Positions 21,723 through 30,294 of a stretch of 38,000 bases of DNA are shown here, piece by piece. The DNA lies in NCBI GenBank assembly GCA_040758595.1, contig JBFLVJ010000014.1, positions 1 to 38,000 of the forward strand, given 5' to 3'. Origin of the DNA: Bilamarchaeum sp040758595 (GTDB lineage: Archaea; Micrarchaeota; Micrarchaeia; Anstonellales; Bilamarchaeaceae). Under the pieces are notes generated by a model. It ran no database searches. It had not been told where the DNA came from and saw only the letters and a program-made list of their open reading frames with translations. The number at the start of each line of letters is the position of its first letter. Within the stretch, counting starts at the first letter, position 1. The position numbers and the translations under genes were made by a program.

Positions 21723-22484
21723 TCACTTCTCGAAAACCAAGCCCTGGAGCAGGGCAGAGTAGGTGATTTTCCTGAAGCCGGCCTCAAAGAGCCTCTTCGA
21801 GACTTCCTTCTCGATGTTCCTGCCCTTTCCCTTGCCGACTGAGCCGACGTAGTGGAAAAGCCGAGCGCCCTTCTTGCAGACGCGGTATAGCTGTTTGTAG
21901 AAGTCCAGTGAATAGAGGTCGGGGGCATGGGAGAGGCGCGGCGGGTCGTGTATCACGAACGAGAACATGCCATCCTGGAGATCCTTGATGAGGTCGACGA
22001 CGCTGCCCTTCATCACAAGGATGCCGCCGTCTTCCTTGAAAAGGCGGTCGCTGAATGGATTCCACTGCGCCAGGGTTACCACAGCCTCGGAGACCTCACA
22101 GGTCACGACCAGCTTGACACCCCCCTGCTTGGCCGCCTCTATTGCGGTGTAGCCCAGGCCCATGCAGGTGTCTAGGACCTCGGCCTTCGCGCCATCGGGG
22201 ATTTTGAGCGCCTTGACGACCTTCTCCGAGTATTCGAGCGGGGTCTTGAAATCCCGGATTAGATGCATCCGCAGGCCGTCTATCTCGAGTATGGGGACGC
22301 CGTTGTAGGGCTTCAGTTTGTAGTAGTGGCCGGCGAAGAGGTCGAGCCTGATGGGTCCGCCCTCGGTCTCTGCATAGAGGAAATTGTCGTCAGTGGTGTA
22401 TGTGATAGTGGGCGTCTTGAGGAAAACCCGGCGCTCCTTCTTGCGTTTCCGGTTCCGTGTTACCGGTTTCGGTTTCGGCCCCAT
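21723..22484 (-). CDS. Predicted class I methyltransferase (COG2521-like)
   Basis: 253 residues. An N-terminal beta domain (to about residue 75) precedes a Rossmann-type methyltransferase: motif I LDTCMGLGYT at 104-113 and motif IV HDPPRLS at 179-185, a DPPR form common in RNA or small-molecule methyltransferases. The order resembles the archaeal COG2521 family, whose substrate I do not know. The ATG at 22484 is 4 nt after the SerRS stop. Codons 3-19 (KPKPVTRNRKRKKERR) are made by a copy of the dispersed GGTTTCCGG repeat, so the natural start region has been modified or the true start lies later. Confidence 0.75.
   Translation of the reverse strand: MGPKPKPVTRNRKRKKERRVFLKTPTITYTTDDNFLYAETEGGPIRLDLFAGHYYKLKPYNGVPILEIDGLRMHLIRDFKTPLEYSEKVVKALKIPDGAKAEVLDTCMGLGYTAIEAAKQGGVKLVVTCEVSEAVVTLAQWNPFSDRLFKEDGGILVMKGSVVDLIKDLQDGMFSFVIHDPPRLSHAPDLYSLDFYKQLYRVCKKGARLFHYVGSVGKGKGRNIEKEVSKRLFEAGFRKITYSALLQGLVFEK
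22445..22480. repeat. GGTTTCC-rich dispersed repeat, copy 3, in a coding start
   Basis: Contains CGTTTCCGGTTCCG and ACCGGTTTCGGTTTCGG. It lies inside the first codons of the methyltransferase gene and encodes a basic KPKPVTRNRKRK stretch. Confidence 0.6.
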
Positions 22485-22488
22485 CCTA

Positions 22489-23763
22489 TCAGAGCTCGAT
22501 TGTCTCCTGGCCCATGAAGTCCCGGAGCGGCAGGGGGAGGACGACGGTCTTCTTGTCCTCCTGGAAGTTCTCAAGTATGGATATCATTATCCTTCCGACC
22601 GCAAGGCCGCTTCCGTTGAGAGTGTGGACGTAATCGAGGCCGCTCTGCCCCCTGAACCTCAGGTTGGCCCTTCTCGCCTGGAAATCAGTGCAGTTGGAGC
22701 ATGACGAGACTTCCCGGTAGGTGTCCTGCGAGGGCACCCATACCTCAAGGTCGTAGGTCTTGGCGCTGGAGAATCCCAAATCCCCGGTGCACAGCTCCAC
22801 GACCCGATAGGGAAGGCCGAGCAGGCCCAGGACGCGCTCGGCATCCTTGGTCAGGCTCTCGAGCTCCTGGAAGCTTGTCTGAGGATGGACCAGTTTGACC
22901 AGTTCCACCTTGTTGAACTGGTGCTGGCGGATGAGGCCCTTGATGTCCTTGCCGTAGGCCCCGGCTTCCCTTCTGAAGCAAGGGGTATATGCAGTGAGCT
23001 TTATGGGCAGGACCTTCTCTTCGAGCACCTCGCCGGCATAGAGGTTCGTGAGAGGCACCTCTGCGGTCGGGATGAGCCACAAGTCGTCCCCTTCGCATTT
23101 GTAGAGATCCTCCTTGAACTTGGGCAGCTGGCCGGTCCCGGTCATCGTCTGTGTGTTGACCAGGTAGGGCGGGGCCATCTCGGTGTAGCCGCGGGACTGG
23201 TGGACCGATAGCATGAAATTGATGAGCGCCCTCTCCAGTCTTGCAATGTCGCCTTTGAGGACCGCAAAACGGTGGTGGGCGAGCTTGACGCCTCTTTCGA
23301 AATCGATTATCCCGGTCTTCTGGGCAATGTCGTAGTGAGAGAGGACATCCGCGGAGGTTTTGCCGGGCTTGCCCTCCTCTCGGACCACCGGATTGGCGGA
23401 TGAGTCGTTCCCTTGCGGCACGGATTCGTGCGGGATGTTCGGCAGGACCAGGACATTATCCTTTATCTGGTCCTCGAGGGTAGTGGTCTCCAGTGATATC
23501 TCCTTGATCCTCTTGGCTATCTCGCCAGAGCGGGAGATCTCTTTCTCTGCGCCCTCTCCGGCCTTCTTCTTCTCGTTGATGGCCATGCTCAGCTTGTTGC
23601 GCTCGGCACGTAGGTCCTCTTCCTCTTTCTTGACTTTCCTCCATTGCTGGTCCAGATCCACTATCTTGGCGAGTATCGCGTTGCCTTCCTCGGCCTGGTT
23701 GCGGCGCCGGAGGGAGGTCTCCACCGCCGAAGGGTCGTCACGGATTATCTTGATATCGAGCAT
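22489..23763 (-). CDS. serS: Seryl-tRNA synthetase
   Basis: 424 residues of the standard (not methanogen-rare) type. The N-terminal long coiled-coil arm (about residues 30-110, rich in K/E, VKKEEEDLRAERNKL) binds the tRNA-Ser long variable arm. Class II core: motif 2 CFRREAGAYGKDIKGLIRQHQF and motif 3 LNGSGLAVGRIMISILENFQ. It charges tRNA-Ser and also supplies the precursor of Sec-tRNA where that exists. The ATG at 23763 lies just after the adenylate kinase stop, so the genes are probably co-transcribed. Confidence 0.96.
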   Translation of the reverse strand: MLDIKIIRDDPSAVETSLRRRNQAEEGNAILAKIVDLDQQWRKVKKEEEDLRAERNKLSMAINEKKKAGEGAEKEISRSGEIAKRIKEISLETTTLEDQIKDNVLVLPNIPHESVPQGNDSSANPVVREEGKPGKTSADVLSHYDIAQKTGIIDFERGVKLAHHRFAVLKGDIARLERALINFMLSVHQSRGYTEMAPPYLVNTQTMTGTGQLPKFKEDLYKCEGDDLWLIPTAEVPLTNLYAGEVLEEKVLPIKLTAYTPCFRREAGAYGKDIKGLIRQHQFNKVELVKLVHPQTSFQELESLTKDAERVLGLLGLPYRVVELCTGDLGFSSAKTYDLEVWVPSQDTYREVSSCSNCTDFQARRANLRFRGQSGLDYVHTLNGSGLAVGRIMISILENFQEDKKTVVLPLPLRDFMGQETIEL

Positions 23764-23767
23764 GGCA

Positions 23768-24298
23768 TCACTTCAGGATCGATTTGAACTGGGCGATTGC
23801 CTCTTCCAGCTTGCCGTTGCGGTTGTAAATCACCATCGCCGGGGCTCCGGAGAACGCGGAATAGGATGCCAAAAAGGCCTTGTTCATCTCGTCATGGAGG
23901 GCGATGTTATCGACATCGCGCTTGCGGGTGGGGTCGTTCTGCCTCCTGGCGGTGAGCTCATCGACGCTCGCGGTCACATAGACCAGCGCCTCCACTTTCC
24001 AGAGCTTGAGGAACTCGAACGGGATTCCCGGGTAGAAACCGGACGGGGTGGCGACCGAGCAATGGGTGTCCAGGATGACCTTTCCGTGCATCTTGGCGAG
24101 CGCCTCGGCCACCAGCTTCTGGGCCAACTTCTGCTTCTCTATGGGCAGCTTCCTCATCTCGTCCCGGTCCTTGATGCCGAACTCCTTCTTCTCTATCTCG
24201 AGCATCAGGTCTCCGTAATTGACGACCTTGTATCCAGAATCCAGGCCCTTGAGGACAGTTGTCTTCCCCGCTCCAGGTACTCCTAATGCGATGATCAT
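23768..24298 (-). CDS. adkA: Archaeal adenylate kinase
   Basis: 176 residues beginning with the P-loop GVPGAGKTT (6-14). Length and sequence are of the archaeal AdkA type, not the bacterial Adk with a zinc lid. It interconverts AMP, ADP and ATP. AdkA commonly follows SecY in archaeal spc operons; here the methylthiotransferase gene has come between. A GAGG site is about 8 nt before the ATG, and a TTTAAGCTTTA element further upstream may add an internal promoter. Confidence 0.93.
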   Translation of the reverse strand: MIIALGVPGAGKTTVLKGLDSGYKVVNYGDLMLEIEKKEFGIKDRDEMRKLPIEKQKLAQKLVAEALAKMHGKVILDTHCSVATPSGFYPGIPFEFLKLWKVEALVYVTASVDELTARRQNDPTRKRDVDNIALHDEMNKAFLASYSAFSGAPAMVIYNRNGKLEEAIAQFKSILK

Positions 24299-24332
24299 AT
24301 GTTCGCCTCAGTAATCGATAGCGCCATAAAGC

Positions 24333-25604
24333 TTAAATCGGCTCGCCGAAGAGCGATCCGTGGTTGGCGTCGTATATCTCGACATCGACGGAATCGCCCA
24401 GGTTCCCCTTGAACCCCTTCACGACGACCTGGTGATAGTTTATCGCCCTACCTTTGAAATCCTTTTCCTTTTCGGTGATGAGCACGCGGAGGCGCCTTCC
24501 GACGTATCTTTTGCGGCAATCCAGCGTGATGCCCTTTATCAGGGCGCTGGCGATTTCGCTTCTCCGCTTTATCTTTGAATTGTCCAGCTGCTTCATCGAT
24601 TTCGCCACCGTGCCGGGACGGGGGCTGAACTTGGATAGGTTCACCGTATCGGGTTTCGTGTCTTGGAGCATTCTAAGGGTTTCCTGAAAGTCATCTTCTG
24701 TCTCTGTCGGATAGCCGACGATAACGTCTGTCGAGATGCAGACGTCCGGGATTGCTTCCCTTAGGGCGGACACGATGTCCCTGAAGTCCTGGACGCTGTG
24801 GTCGCGGTTCATCTCGCGGCACACCTTCTCGCTGCCGCTCTGGACCGGGACGTGGATGAATCTGTAGAATCTGGGCCCGGATAGGGCTTCTATGATGCCA
24901 GGAAGCATCCGCTTGGCGTGATCGGGATTTATCATCCCGAGCCGGACGAGGAAACCTTTCCCGCTGCTGCCCGAGCTGTCGTCCTTGTTTATCGAGTTAA
25001 GTAGCGGTATCAGGCTGGTCTTGAGGTCGAACCCGTAGGCACCGGCATCCTGGCTTGTGAGTTGTATCTCAACAGCCCCTTTGCGGACCGCATCGTTGAT
25101 CCAACCCACGACGGTCTTGGGTGAATAGCTGCGAAGGAACGGCCTGGCGGCTTTCGTGTGGCAGAAATGGCACTTGGAGACGCAGCCTTCGTTGAGCGGG
25201 ACCCTGCAGATGGGTGCGCTCAGCAGCTTGGGAAGGCCGTCCTTACTCTCATGGCCGACATATTCGGTCGCTATTCCGGCGAACGCATCTTCGACCGCTT
25301 GCGCGATGTGCCGGAGGGAAGATGTGCCTACGATGGGGGCCCTCAGGAAACGTTTCCGGATCTTAGGGATGTTAGCCGTGAGGCATCCTGCGATCACGAA
25401 TGGCTTTCCCGCGGCCGAAAGCCGCTTCATCCTCTCGAATATCTTGTTCTCGGTGGCTCCCTTGACCGTGCATGTGTTGAACACTATCACGTCTGCTTTC
25501 TCTGCGCTATCGACGAGATCATGGTCCAGGAGCATGGCTGCTATGATATCGGAATCGGCCTGGTTCAGCGTGCAGCCATACGTCTCGATGTATACAGATG
25601 CCAT
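24333..25604 (-). CDS. tRNA N6-threonylcarbamoyladenosine methylthiotransferase (e-MtaB/CDKAL1-like)
   Basis: 423 residues. The UPF0004 domain has three cysteines (C11, C45, C74) for the auxiliary iron-sulphur cluster; the radical SAM motif CxxxCxxC is C141, C145, C148; a C-terminal TRAM domain (about 360-420) binds tRNA. By family knowledge archaeal and eukaryotic members of this branch methylthiolate t6A37 in ANN-decoding tRNAs. I chose the ATG at 25604 because the first residues MASVYIETYGC fit the family; a TTG at 25616 is in frame. It lies between SecY and adenylate kinase, with a dispersed repeat just upstream. Confidence 0.9.
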   Translation of the reverse strand: MASVYIETYGCTLNQADSDIIAAMLLDHDLVDSAEKADVIVFNTCTVKGATENKIFERMKRLSAAGKPFVIAGCLTANIPKIRKRFLRAPIVGTSSLRHIAQAVEDAFAGIATEYVGHESKDGLPKLLSAPICRVPLNEGCVSKCHFCHTKAARPFLRSYSPKTVVGWINDAVRKGAVEIQLTSQDAGAYGFDLKTSLIPLLNSINKDDSSGSSGKGFLVRLGMINPDHAKRMLPGIIEALSGPRFYRFIHVPVQSGSEKVCREMNRDHSVQDFRDIVSALREAIPDVCISTDVIVGYPTETEDDFQETLRMLQDTKPDTVNLSKFSPRPGTVAKSMKQLDNSKIKRRSEIASALIKGITLDCRKRYVGRRLRVLITEKEKDFKGRAINYHQVVVKGFKGNLGDSVDVEIYDANHGSLFGEPI

Positions 25605-25616
25605 GACTATCAACAC

Positions 25617-25715
25617 CGGTGGTTTTCAGTTGCCAGTTCCCGGTTTCCAGCTCCGTGCGTCCGGCGAAACCCGAAACCGGAAAGACGAAACCCGAGACTG
25701 GAAACGGGAAACCGC
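25617..25715. repeat. GGTTTCC-rich dispersed repeat, copy 4
   Basis: Fills the gap between SecY and the methylthiotransferase gene. CCCGGTTTCCAG on the left and CTGGAAACGGG on the right are inverted copies with a one-base difference, with CGAAACCCGAAACCGG between. It is a full hairpin-forming copy of the family. Confidence 0.7.
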
Positions 25716-25734
25716 TCACGTGGAGCCGGGAGGG

Positions 25735-27285
25735 CTACTCGAACATTTTCCCTAAGCTCGGATACATCTCGAACGCGTTCATCTGCTCGAGCTGCTCGTA
25801 CATCCTGTGCAGGATGCCGACGGTAAGAAGGATGCCGGTCCCGGTACCGAGGGCGCCGGTCAGGTCCGCTATGCCTGCCAGGAGGCCGACCGCGGCCGAA
25901 CCCATCACCGTGAGCGGGAAGATGTGTTTGTTGAGTATGGTCTCCAGCATCCTCGGGTCCCTGCGGAAGCCGGGTATCTGGAGGCCGGAATCCGAGAGCT
26001 GTCCGGCCACGCTCTTGGCGTCCATGTTGGATGTCTCCACCCAGAAAAGGCCGAAGACGACCGACACTCCGGCCAGCATAAGTATGTAGACTATGGCATG
26101 CACCCATTCAGGTATCCCTAGATACGGAGTGCTGCTGTTGAGGAACTCCCAGTGCTGGGTGGTGCTTCGCCCCGCTGAGCCGGTGATGGGAGTGAATAGG
26201 TAGAGAAGGCCGTCCTGGAGCTGCTTCTGCTGGTTCACATATCCTATCAGAGGTACGACACCATCCCTGTCCATGGAGTATTGGCCGGTGTCCCTTATAT
26301 TGAGCGTGAGCTGGGTGGGTTCGGTGTCCGAGGACCAGTACTGGCCCAGCAGGATGCCGCCCGCGAAGAGCTGCATGTTTATGATGAGGGCGCTGGCAAA
26401 AATGACCGGGATATTGGATACGTAGAAGAACTTGAGCGGAAGGTTCGGGACCATGCCCCGCACCCGCTCGAACGCGATTGGTATCTGCACCTTCACCGAT
26501 TCCGCATAGACGACGGCTAGAAACACCAGTATAGTGAAGCCGAAGGGAAGCAACGCCAAAAGCGCCTGGGGAAGGGATTCGGCCCCGCCCTCAGACATGA
26601 CCGATATCACGCCGGGCGGGTACATGCTCCCCACGAAGAGGATATCGAAAAGACCCATCACCACTGATAGCGATACACCGGCTGCTATGAAGAGGCTGAT
26701 GCCGCTTCCGAGGCCGTATTTGGTCACCAGCTCGTCAAGGAACAGGACGAGTATGGAACCGAGGGTTATCTGGAGGACCACGAGGGCCATGGTATATGGT
26801 GCGTAGACCTGAGAGAAACCGGTCACCGGATCGGTGATTATGCCTTCCCCCAGGGAACCGAATATCGGCGTCACCGGCACCAGGCCGGTCACCACCACGA
26901 ATATCATCGCCTCGACGAATGCGAGGCCTATCGCCAGCACCTTCTGGGTCTCGAGGAATTTGGCTTTGTCCTTCTTGTCCTTCATATTCAGGTTTATGAT
27001 GCCTGCGCCTACGAAGAGCTGGAGGAATATGCTTGCCAAAACGATGGGGCCGATGCCTGTGGTAAGGAGGCTGCCTATCCTGGACGCCGTTATAGTCTGC
27101 AGGAAATCGATGCCCCCTCCGGCGACATGCTGCACGCCGACCGCAGTGGTCTGGTACATGAGGAAATAGAGCACCAGGGCAAGGCCTGTCCAGATGAGAC
27201 GGTCTTTGGTCCCGAGCGGTCTTGCCGGGGCCTTGATCTCAGGCAAGAATCTGGCTAGTGAATGGATAATATCGATGACTCCCAT
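25735..27285 (-). CDS. secY: Protein translocase subunit SecY
   Basis: 516 residues with ten membrane helices, the channel of the Sec61-type translocon. TKYGLGSGISLF and the plug-region sequence after helix 1 are characteristic. It is longer than typical archaeal SecY (about 430-490): about 75 extra residues lie in the loop near 330-405 (WSSDTEPTQLTLNIRDTGQY onwards), which should face outside. GAGGT precedes the ATG, and an internal TATA box sits in the gap after uL15, so SecY can be made independently of the ribosomal genes. Confidence 0.96.
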   Translation of the reverse strand: MGVIDIIHSLARFLPEIKAPARPLGTKDRLIWTGLALVLYFLMYQTTAVGVQHVAGGGIDFLQTITASRIGSLLTTGIGPIVLASIFLQLFVGAGIINLNMKDKKDKAKFLETQKVLAIGLAFVEAMIFVVVTGLVPVTPIFGSLGEGIITDPVTGFSQVYAPYTMALVVLQITLGSILVLFLDELVTKYGLGSGISLFIAAGVSLSVVMGLFDILFVGSMYPPGVISVMSEGGAESLPQALLALLPFGFTILVFLAVVYAESVKVQIPIAFERVRGMVPNLPLKFFYVSNIPVIFASALIINMQLFAGGILLGQYWSSDTEPTQLTLNIRDTGQYSMDRDGVVPLIGYVNQQKQLQDGLLYLFTPITGSAGRSTTQHWEFLNSSTPYLGIPEWVHAIVYILMLAGVSVVFGLFWVETSNMDAKSVAGQLSDSGLQIPGFRRDPRMLETILNKHIFPLTVMGSAAVGLLAGIADLTGALGTGTGILLTVGILHRMYEQLEQMNAFEMYPSLGKMFE

Positions 27286-27315
27286 CTAATACCTCAGATA
27301 GCTTCTTCCGAGTAC

Positions 27316-27325
27316 TTTTATAAAC
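27316..27325 (-). promoter_or_regulatory. Internal promoter upstream of secY
   Basis: TTTTATAAAC in the 51-bp gap between the uL15 stop and the SecY start could start a transcript near 27295, just before the SecY ribosome binding site. Confidence 0.45.
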
Positions 27326-27336
27326 CTGAGTCAGGG

Positions 27337-27753
27337 CTAGCCTTCTAGCTTGCTTATCTGACCGCCGGCATCGCCCAGCTTCTTCTCCACGCTCTTGCTC
27401 CACGCTTCGGCGCGTATCGCAAGGGGCACTGTGACTTTGCCGGTGGCGAGCACCTTGCCCTTGAAGTCGAAGTGGAACTTGTCGCCCTTCTTCTCCAGCT
27501 TGCCCACGAGAGCCTTCTGGTTGATGTCATAGAGGTGGGTGACCTTGACGTCCCTCTTCACAGGCCTCACGAACCCGTGCTTGCCGTAGTAGTCAGGGAC
27601 ATTCTTGGTTATCCAGCTGTTCTTGTGCTTGCACACGCCTCCCATACCGCGGCCTCCGCGGTTGCCGCTTCCTCTGCGGTTCTTTACATTGCCGCGCCCG
27701 TGGGTCCTGTGACCGAGATATCCTCTTTTCTGGCTCGCTTTCCTTTTCGTCAT
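27337..27753 (-). CDS. rpl15: Ribosomal protein uL15
   Basis: 138 residues. MTKRKASQKRGYLGHRTHG, then a Gly/Arg-rich stretch NRRGSGNRGGRGMG, is the archaeal uL15 N-terminus that runs into 23S rRNA; the C-terminal globular part follows. I chose the ATG at 27753, which has GAGGTG about 8 nt upstream; the longer frame from 27762 adds three residues. It lies in the spc operon between uL30 and SecY, the usual archaeal order. Confidence 0.95.
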   Translation of the reverse strand: MTKRKASQKRGYLGHRTHGRGNVKNRRGSGNRGGRGMGGVCKHKNSWITKNVPDYYGKHGFVRPVKRDVKVTHLYDINQKALVGKLEKKGDKFHFDFKGKVLATGKVTVPLAIRAEAWSKSVEKKLGDAGGQISKLEG

Positions 27754-27764
27754 GAGCAACACCT

Positions 27765-28196
27765 CTATATCATCCTGCGAAGAAGGCTGTCCATCTCCGG
27801 CCTCTTCCCGAGCTCCCCGTTCGGATATGCTCTCTTCTTGTCGCCGTAGCCTTTTGAGGGCGGGCTGAGCCGGAATACCGGGTTCACCATCTCCGAGGTC
27901 TTCTTGCCCCCGGCAAGCTCCTTCGCCGCATTCTTGATCTCATCCTCCTTCATGGAGGCGCCCAGCTTGGCGCCGTCCTTGACCGCCCTCTTCTTGAGCA
28001 TCGAGAGGATGGTCTCCTCCGAGACCGGGCCGTATGCCACATAATCCTTGGCATGCCTGAGCATGCCCATGTTCTGCGGAGTGTCCTCCACCAGCACGCA
28101 GTGGTTCGGCCTAGTCAGCTGGAGAAGCTCCAGCGTCTTCCTGATGCGAGGGGCGATATTCCTCACGCCCCGAACGCGCACAACAGCATATTTCAT
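27765..28196 (-). CDS. rpl30: Ribosomal protein uL30
   Basis: 143 residues, the longer archaeal form of uL30 with a C-terminal extension relative to the 60-residue bacterial protein. KYAVVRVRGVRNIAPRIRKT and the segment LELLQLTRPNHCVLVEDT are diagnostic. GGAGGTCAT precedes the ATG. It binds 23S rRNA in the large subunit. Gene order uS5, uL30, uL15 is as in other archaea. Confidence 0.94.
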   Translation of the reverse strand: MKYAVVRVRGVRNIAPRIRKTLELLQLTRPNHCVLVEDTPQNMGMLRHAKDYVAYGPVSEETILSMLKKRAVKDGAKLGASMKEDEIKNAAKELAGGKKTSEMVNPVFRLSPPSKGYGDKKRAYPNGELGKRPEMDSLLRRMI

Positions 28197-28209
28197 CTAC
28201 ATGACCTCC

Positions 28210-28836
28210 TTATTCAGCCCTCGGTTTGAGCAGGTTGACCGAGTCGAGCGCCTTCATGGTGGCGACCGCCATATTATAGACGTTCTTGCCGCCCTGGGCC
28301 GCGCTCCAGACATCCTGCACGCCGGCTATCCCCAGCACTTTCTTGACCACGTCGTTGGCCGCCAGTCCGAGGCCCCTCGGGGCTGGTTGGAGGGTAACGG
28401 TGGTGCTGCCTTCCTTGCCGACCGTCTTGGAGGGGAGAGAGTGCTTGAACGAACACTTGCATTCCCAACTGCCGCATCCGGTCGAGATCGATATCATGTT
28501 CTTCTTGGCGTCCTTGACCGCGTAGTCCAGAGCGGGCTTCAGTTCGTCGCTCTTGCCGACACCAAGACCCACGTGGCCTTTCCGGTCGCCGATGACGGTG
28601 ACGACGCGGAACTTGATCCTCTTGCCCGAGTCTGTGACCCTCTGGGTGGTCTTTATCTCCAGGTTCTCGGACTCAAGGTCAGGGAGCAGGACGTCGATTA
28701 TCTCTGGCTCCAGTATCCTCCTGCCGGAGACGAGTATCTCTTCTAGCGTCGTTATCTCTCCGCTCTTGACCATGATGCCGATCCTGGTCTTCGGCTCCCA
28801 TGATTCCTTGTCTATCGTTCTGAGTTTCTCTGCCAT
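28210..28836 (-). CDS. rps5: Ribosomal protein uS5
   Basis: 208 residues. The double-stranded RNA-binding-like domain starts at about 50, with VTVIGDRKGHVGLGVGKSDE and the conserved GCGSWECKC segment of the archaeal and eukaryotic form, and the C-terminal domain has LQPAPRGLGLAANDVVKKVL. It helps decoding accuracy at the mRNA entry channel. I chose the ATG at 28836 preceded by GGTGAT; a GTG at 28845, overlapping the uL18 stop, would add three residues. Confidence 0.95.
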   Translation of the reverse strand: MAEKLRTIDKESWEPKTRIGIMVKSGEITTLEEILVSGRRILEPEIIDVLLPDLESENLEIKTTQRVTDSGKRIKFRVVTVIGDRKGHVGLGVGKSDELKPALDYAVKDAKKNMISISTGCGSWECKCSFKHSLPSKTVGKEGSTTVTLQPAPRGLGLAANDVVKKVLGIAGVQDVWSAAQGGKNVYNMAVATMKALDSVNLLKPRAE

Positions 28837-28841
28837 AAGGA

Positions 28842-29336
28842 TCACCCTGCGATCTTGCCCTTCACCTGAGCGAACATCTCTTTATACTTGTCAGGGGGGT
28901 TCGCGATCTTGTCGCCCGGGACCTTCTCCTCGCTGAAGAGCGTCTTGAGGCCGGCATCGGCCGCGCCCTTCTGTGCCGCGAAGATGACCGAGCCCTTGGA
29001 CGGGGTATACATGCCCATGTCCAGGACGAATTCCTTCACGCCTTTTTTCTGTGCCAGCTTGCCCGCCATCAGTCCGGCGAGGTAAGCGGTCCAGACATTC
29101 CTCTTGGAGGGCCACTTGTACTGCTTGGAGAGGTGCGCCCCGGTGACCGTGAGCAGGGTCTTGTCTCCCTCGGGCTCGAAGTCGACGAACTGGATCGTGA
29201 TGCCGGAGTTGCTCCTGCGCACCACCATCCTGGTCTTACCGCTCTTGACGAGCGCGAGCCTCTTGGCGAAGTTTGTCTTGCCTTCCCTGCGTCTCCTGAA
29301 ATAAATCCTGTAACTAGGACCTTTTGCTCTGCTCAT
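28842..29336 (-). CDS. rpl18: Ribosomal protein uL18
   Basis: 164 residues, archaeal-length uL18 (5S rRNA-binding). RAKGPSYRIYFRRRREGKTN at the N-terminus and the LYTSKRNVWTAYLAGLMAGK-like core are recognisable. The ATG overlaps the eL19 stop by 4 nt, so translation is coupled. The end runs into the uS5 start region. Confidence 0.94.
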   Translation of the reverse strand: MSRAKGPSYRIYFRRRREGKTNFAKRLALVKSGKTRMVVRRSNSGITIQFVDFEPEGDKTLLTVTGAHLSKQYKWPSKRNVWTAYLAGLMAGKLAQKKGVKEFVLDMGMYTPSKGSVIFAAQKGAADAGLKTLFSEEKVPGDKIANPPDKYKEMFAQVKGKIAG

Positions 29337-29860
29337 TTGCTTTCACCTTCCTTCTTCGCGGGCTTGGCGACAGGCATCTTCTCTGCCTTCGCCTTGGGAG
29401 CCGCCTTCGCGGGCTTCTCCTTGGGGGTGCCCTTAGGCACCTCGTAGTCCGCCGCGACCAGCTTGTTGTCCTTGAGATAGAGGAGCATCGCCTTCTTGTT
29501 CCTGAAGATGCCGCTCTTGACCTTCTGGTAGATGGCGCGCTTGGATTCCTTGGAGAGCGCTCCGGTCGATAGGAGCATCTGGAGGAATTTCCTCTGCGCC
29601 CTGATCTTCTCCATCCAGAGTGTCTTGGTATCGACAGGGTGTCCCTTGCGCTTGCCGCGGCCCCTGCGCTTGGTGCGCCTGGTGCTCGCGCGGCCCTGCG
29701 GTTTGAGTCTTGTGATCACTCCCTTGTCGATAAGGCCCCTCACATCCGCGCGCGTGAGCGCGCCTTCCGCCTCCTTCAGCCCCTCCGGGCTGATGCGGAC
29801 CTTGTTCCGGCCCACGTTCATGATGTCCGCGGCCAGCCTTCTAACAGTAGCGATAGTCAT
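29333..29860 (-). CDS. rpl19e: Ribosomal protein eL19
   Basis: 175 residues. TIATVRRLAADIMNVGRNKV, the GRASTRRTKRRGRGKRKGHP arginine-rich stretch and the long C-terminal helix identify eL19. After the normal end comes a low-complexity tail rich in Lys, Ala and Pro (about residues 140-175, PKEKPAKAAPKAKAEKMPVA). The ATG at 29860 has AGGTG 6 nt upstream. The tail may contact rRNA outside the usual footprint; that is inference. Confidence 0.94.
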   Translation of the reverse strand: MTIATVRRLAADIMNVGRNKVRISPEGLKEAEGALTRADVRGLIDKGVITRLKPQGRASTRRTKRRGRGKRKGHPVDTKTLWMEKIRAQRKFLQMLLSTGALSKESKRAIYQKVKSGIFRNKKAMLLYLKDNKLVAADYEVPKGTPKEKPAKAAPKAKAEKMPVAKPAKKEGESK

Positions 29861-29869
29861 ATCAAGCAC

Positions 29870-30283
29870 CTACTTCTTCTCACCCTCCTTCGGGGCGTGC
29901 CCGTCGTGCGGGAGATTCAGTATGACCAGGTTCAGCTCCTTGGCCTTCGCCTCCATGAGCTTCCTCTTCTTCTTTCCCAGGGCCGACGCAAACCTCACAA
30001 GGATATCCTGCCCCTTGAGAGTCTCGAGTTCAACGAGGTTGTTGACGAGCATCTCGGGCTTCCCGCTCGAGTGCAGTCCGCGGACCTCCTTCTTGTTCCG
30101 GTAGCCTATCTTCGGGGAAGCGCCCATGAAAGTCTTCTTCATGCGCTTCTTGTTATGGGTGCCGCGAGGCTTCCTCCACCTGGCCTTGACCTGCTTCCTG
30201 AACTTCAGGTTGGGCACGTTGAAGCTCGGCTTCTTTTTCTTGGCTGGCATCCTTTTCTTAGCGGTCTTTTTCTCTTTCGCCAT
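29870..30283 (-). CDS. rpl32e: Ribosomal protein eL32
   Basis: 137 residues. The region KPSFNVPNLKFRKQVKARWR, then KPRGTHNKKR, matches archaeal eL32, followed by the conserved SGKPEMLVNN-like block. The ATG at 30283 carries GAGGTG 7 nt upstream; two earlier in-frame starts (to 30298) are less likely. It belongs to the archaeal-specific insertion eL32-eL19 in the spc operon. Confidence 0.93.
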   Translation of the reverse strand: MAKEKKTAKKRMPAKKKKPSFNVPNLKFRKQVKARWRKPRGTHNKKRMKKTFMGASPKIGYRNKKEVRGLHSSGKPEMLVNNLVELETLKGQDILVRFASALGKKKRKLMEAKAKELNLVILNLPHDGHAPKEGEKK

Positions 30284-30294
30284 GATCATGCACC

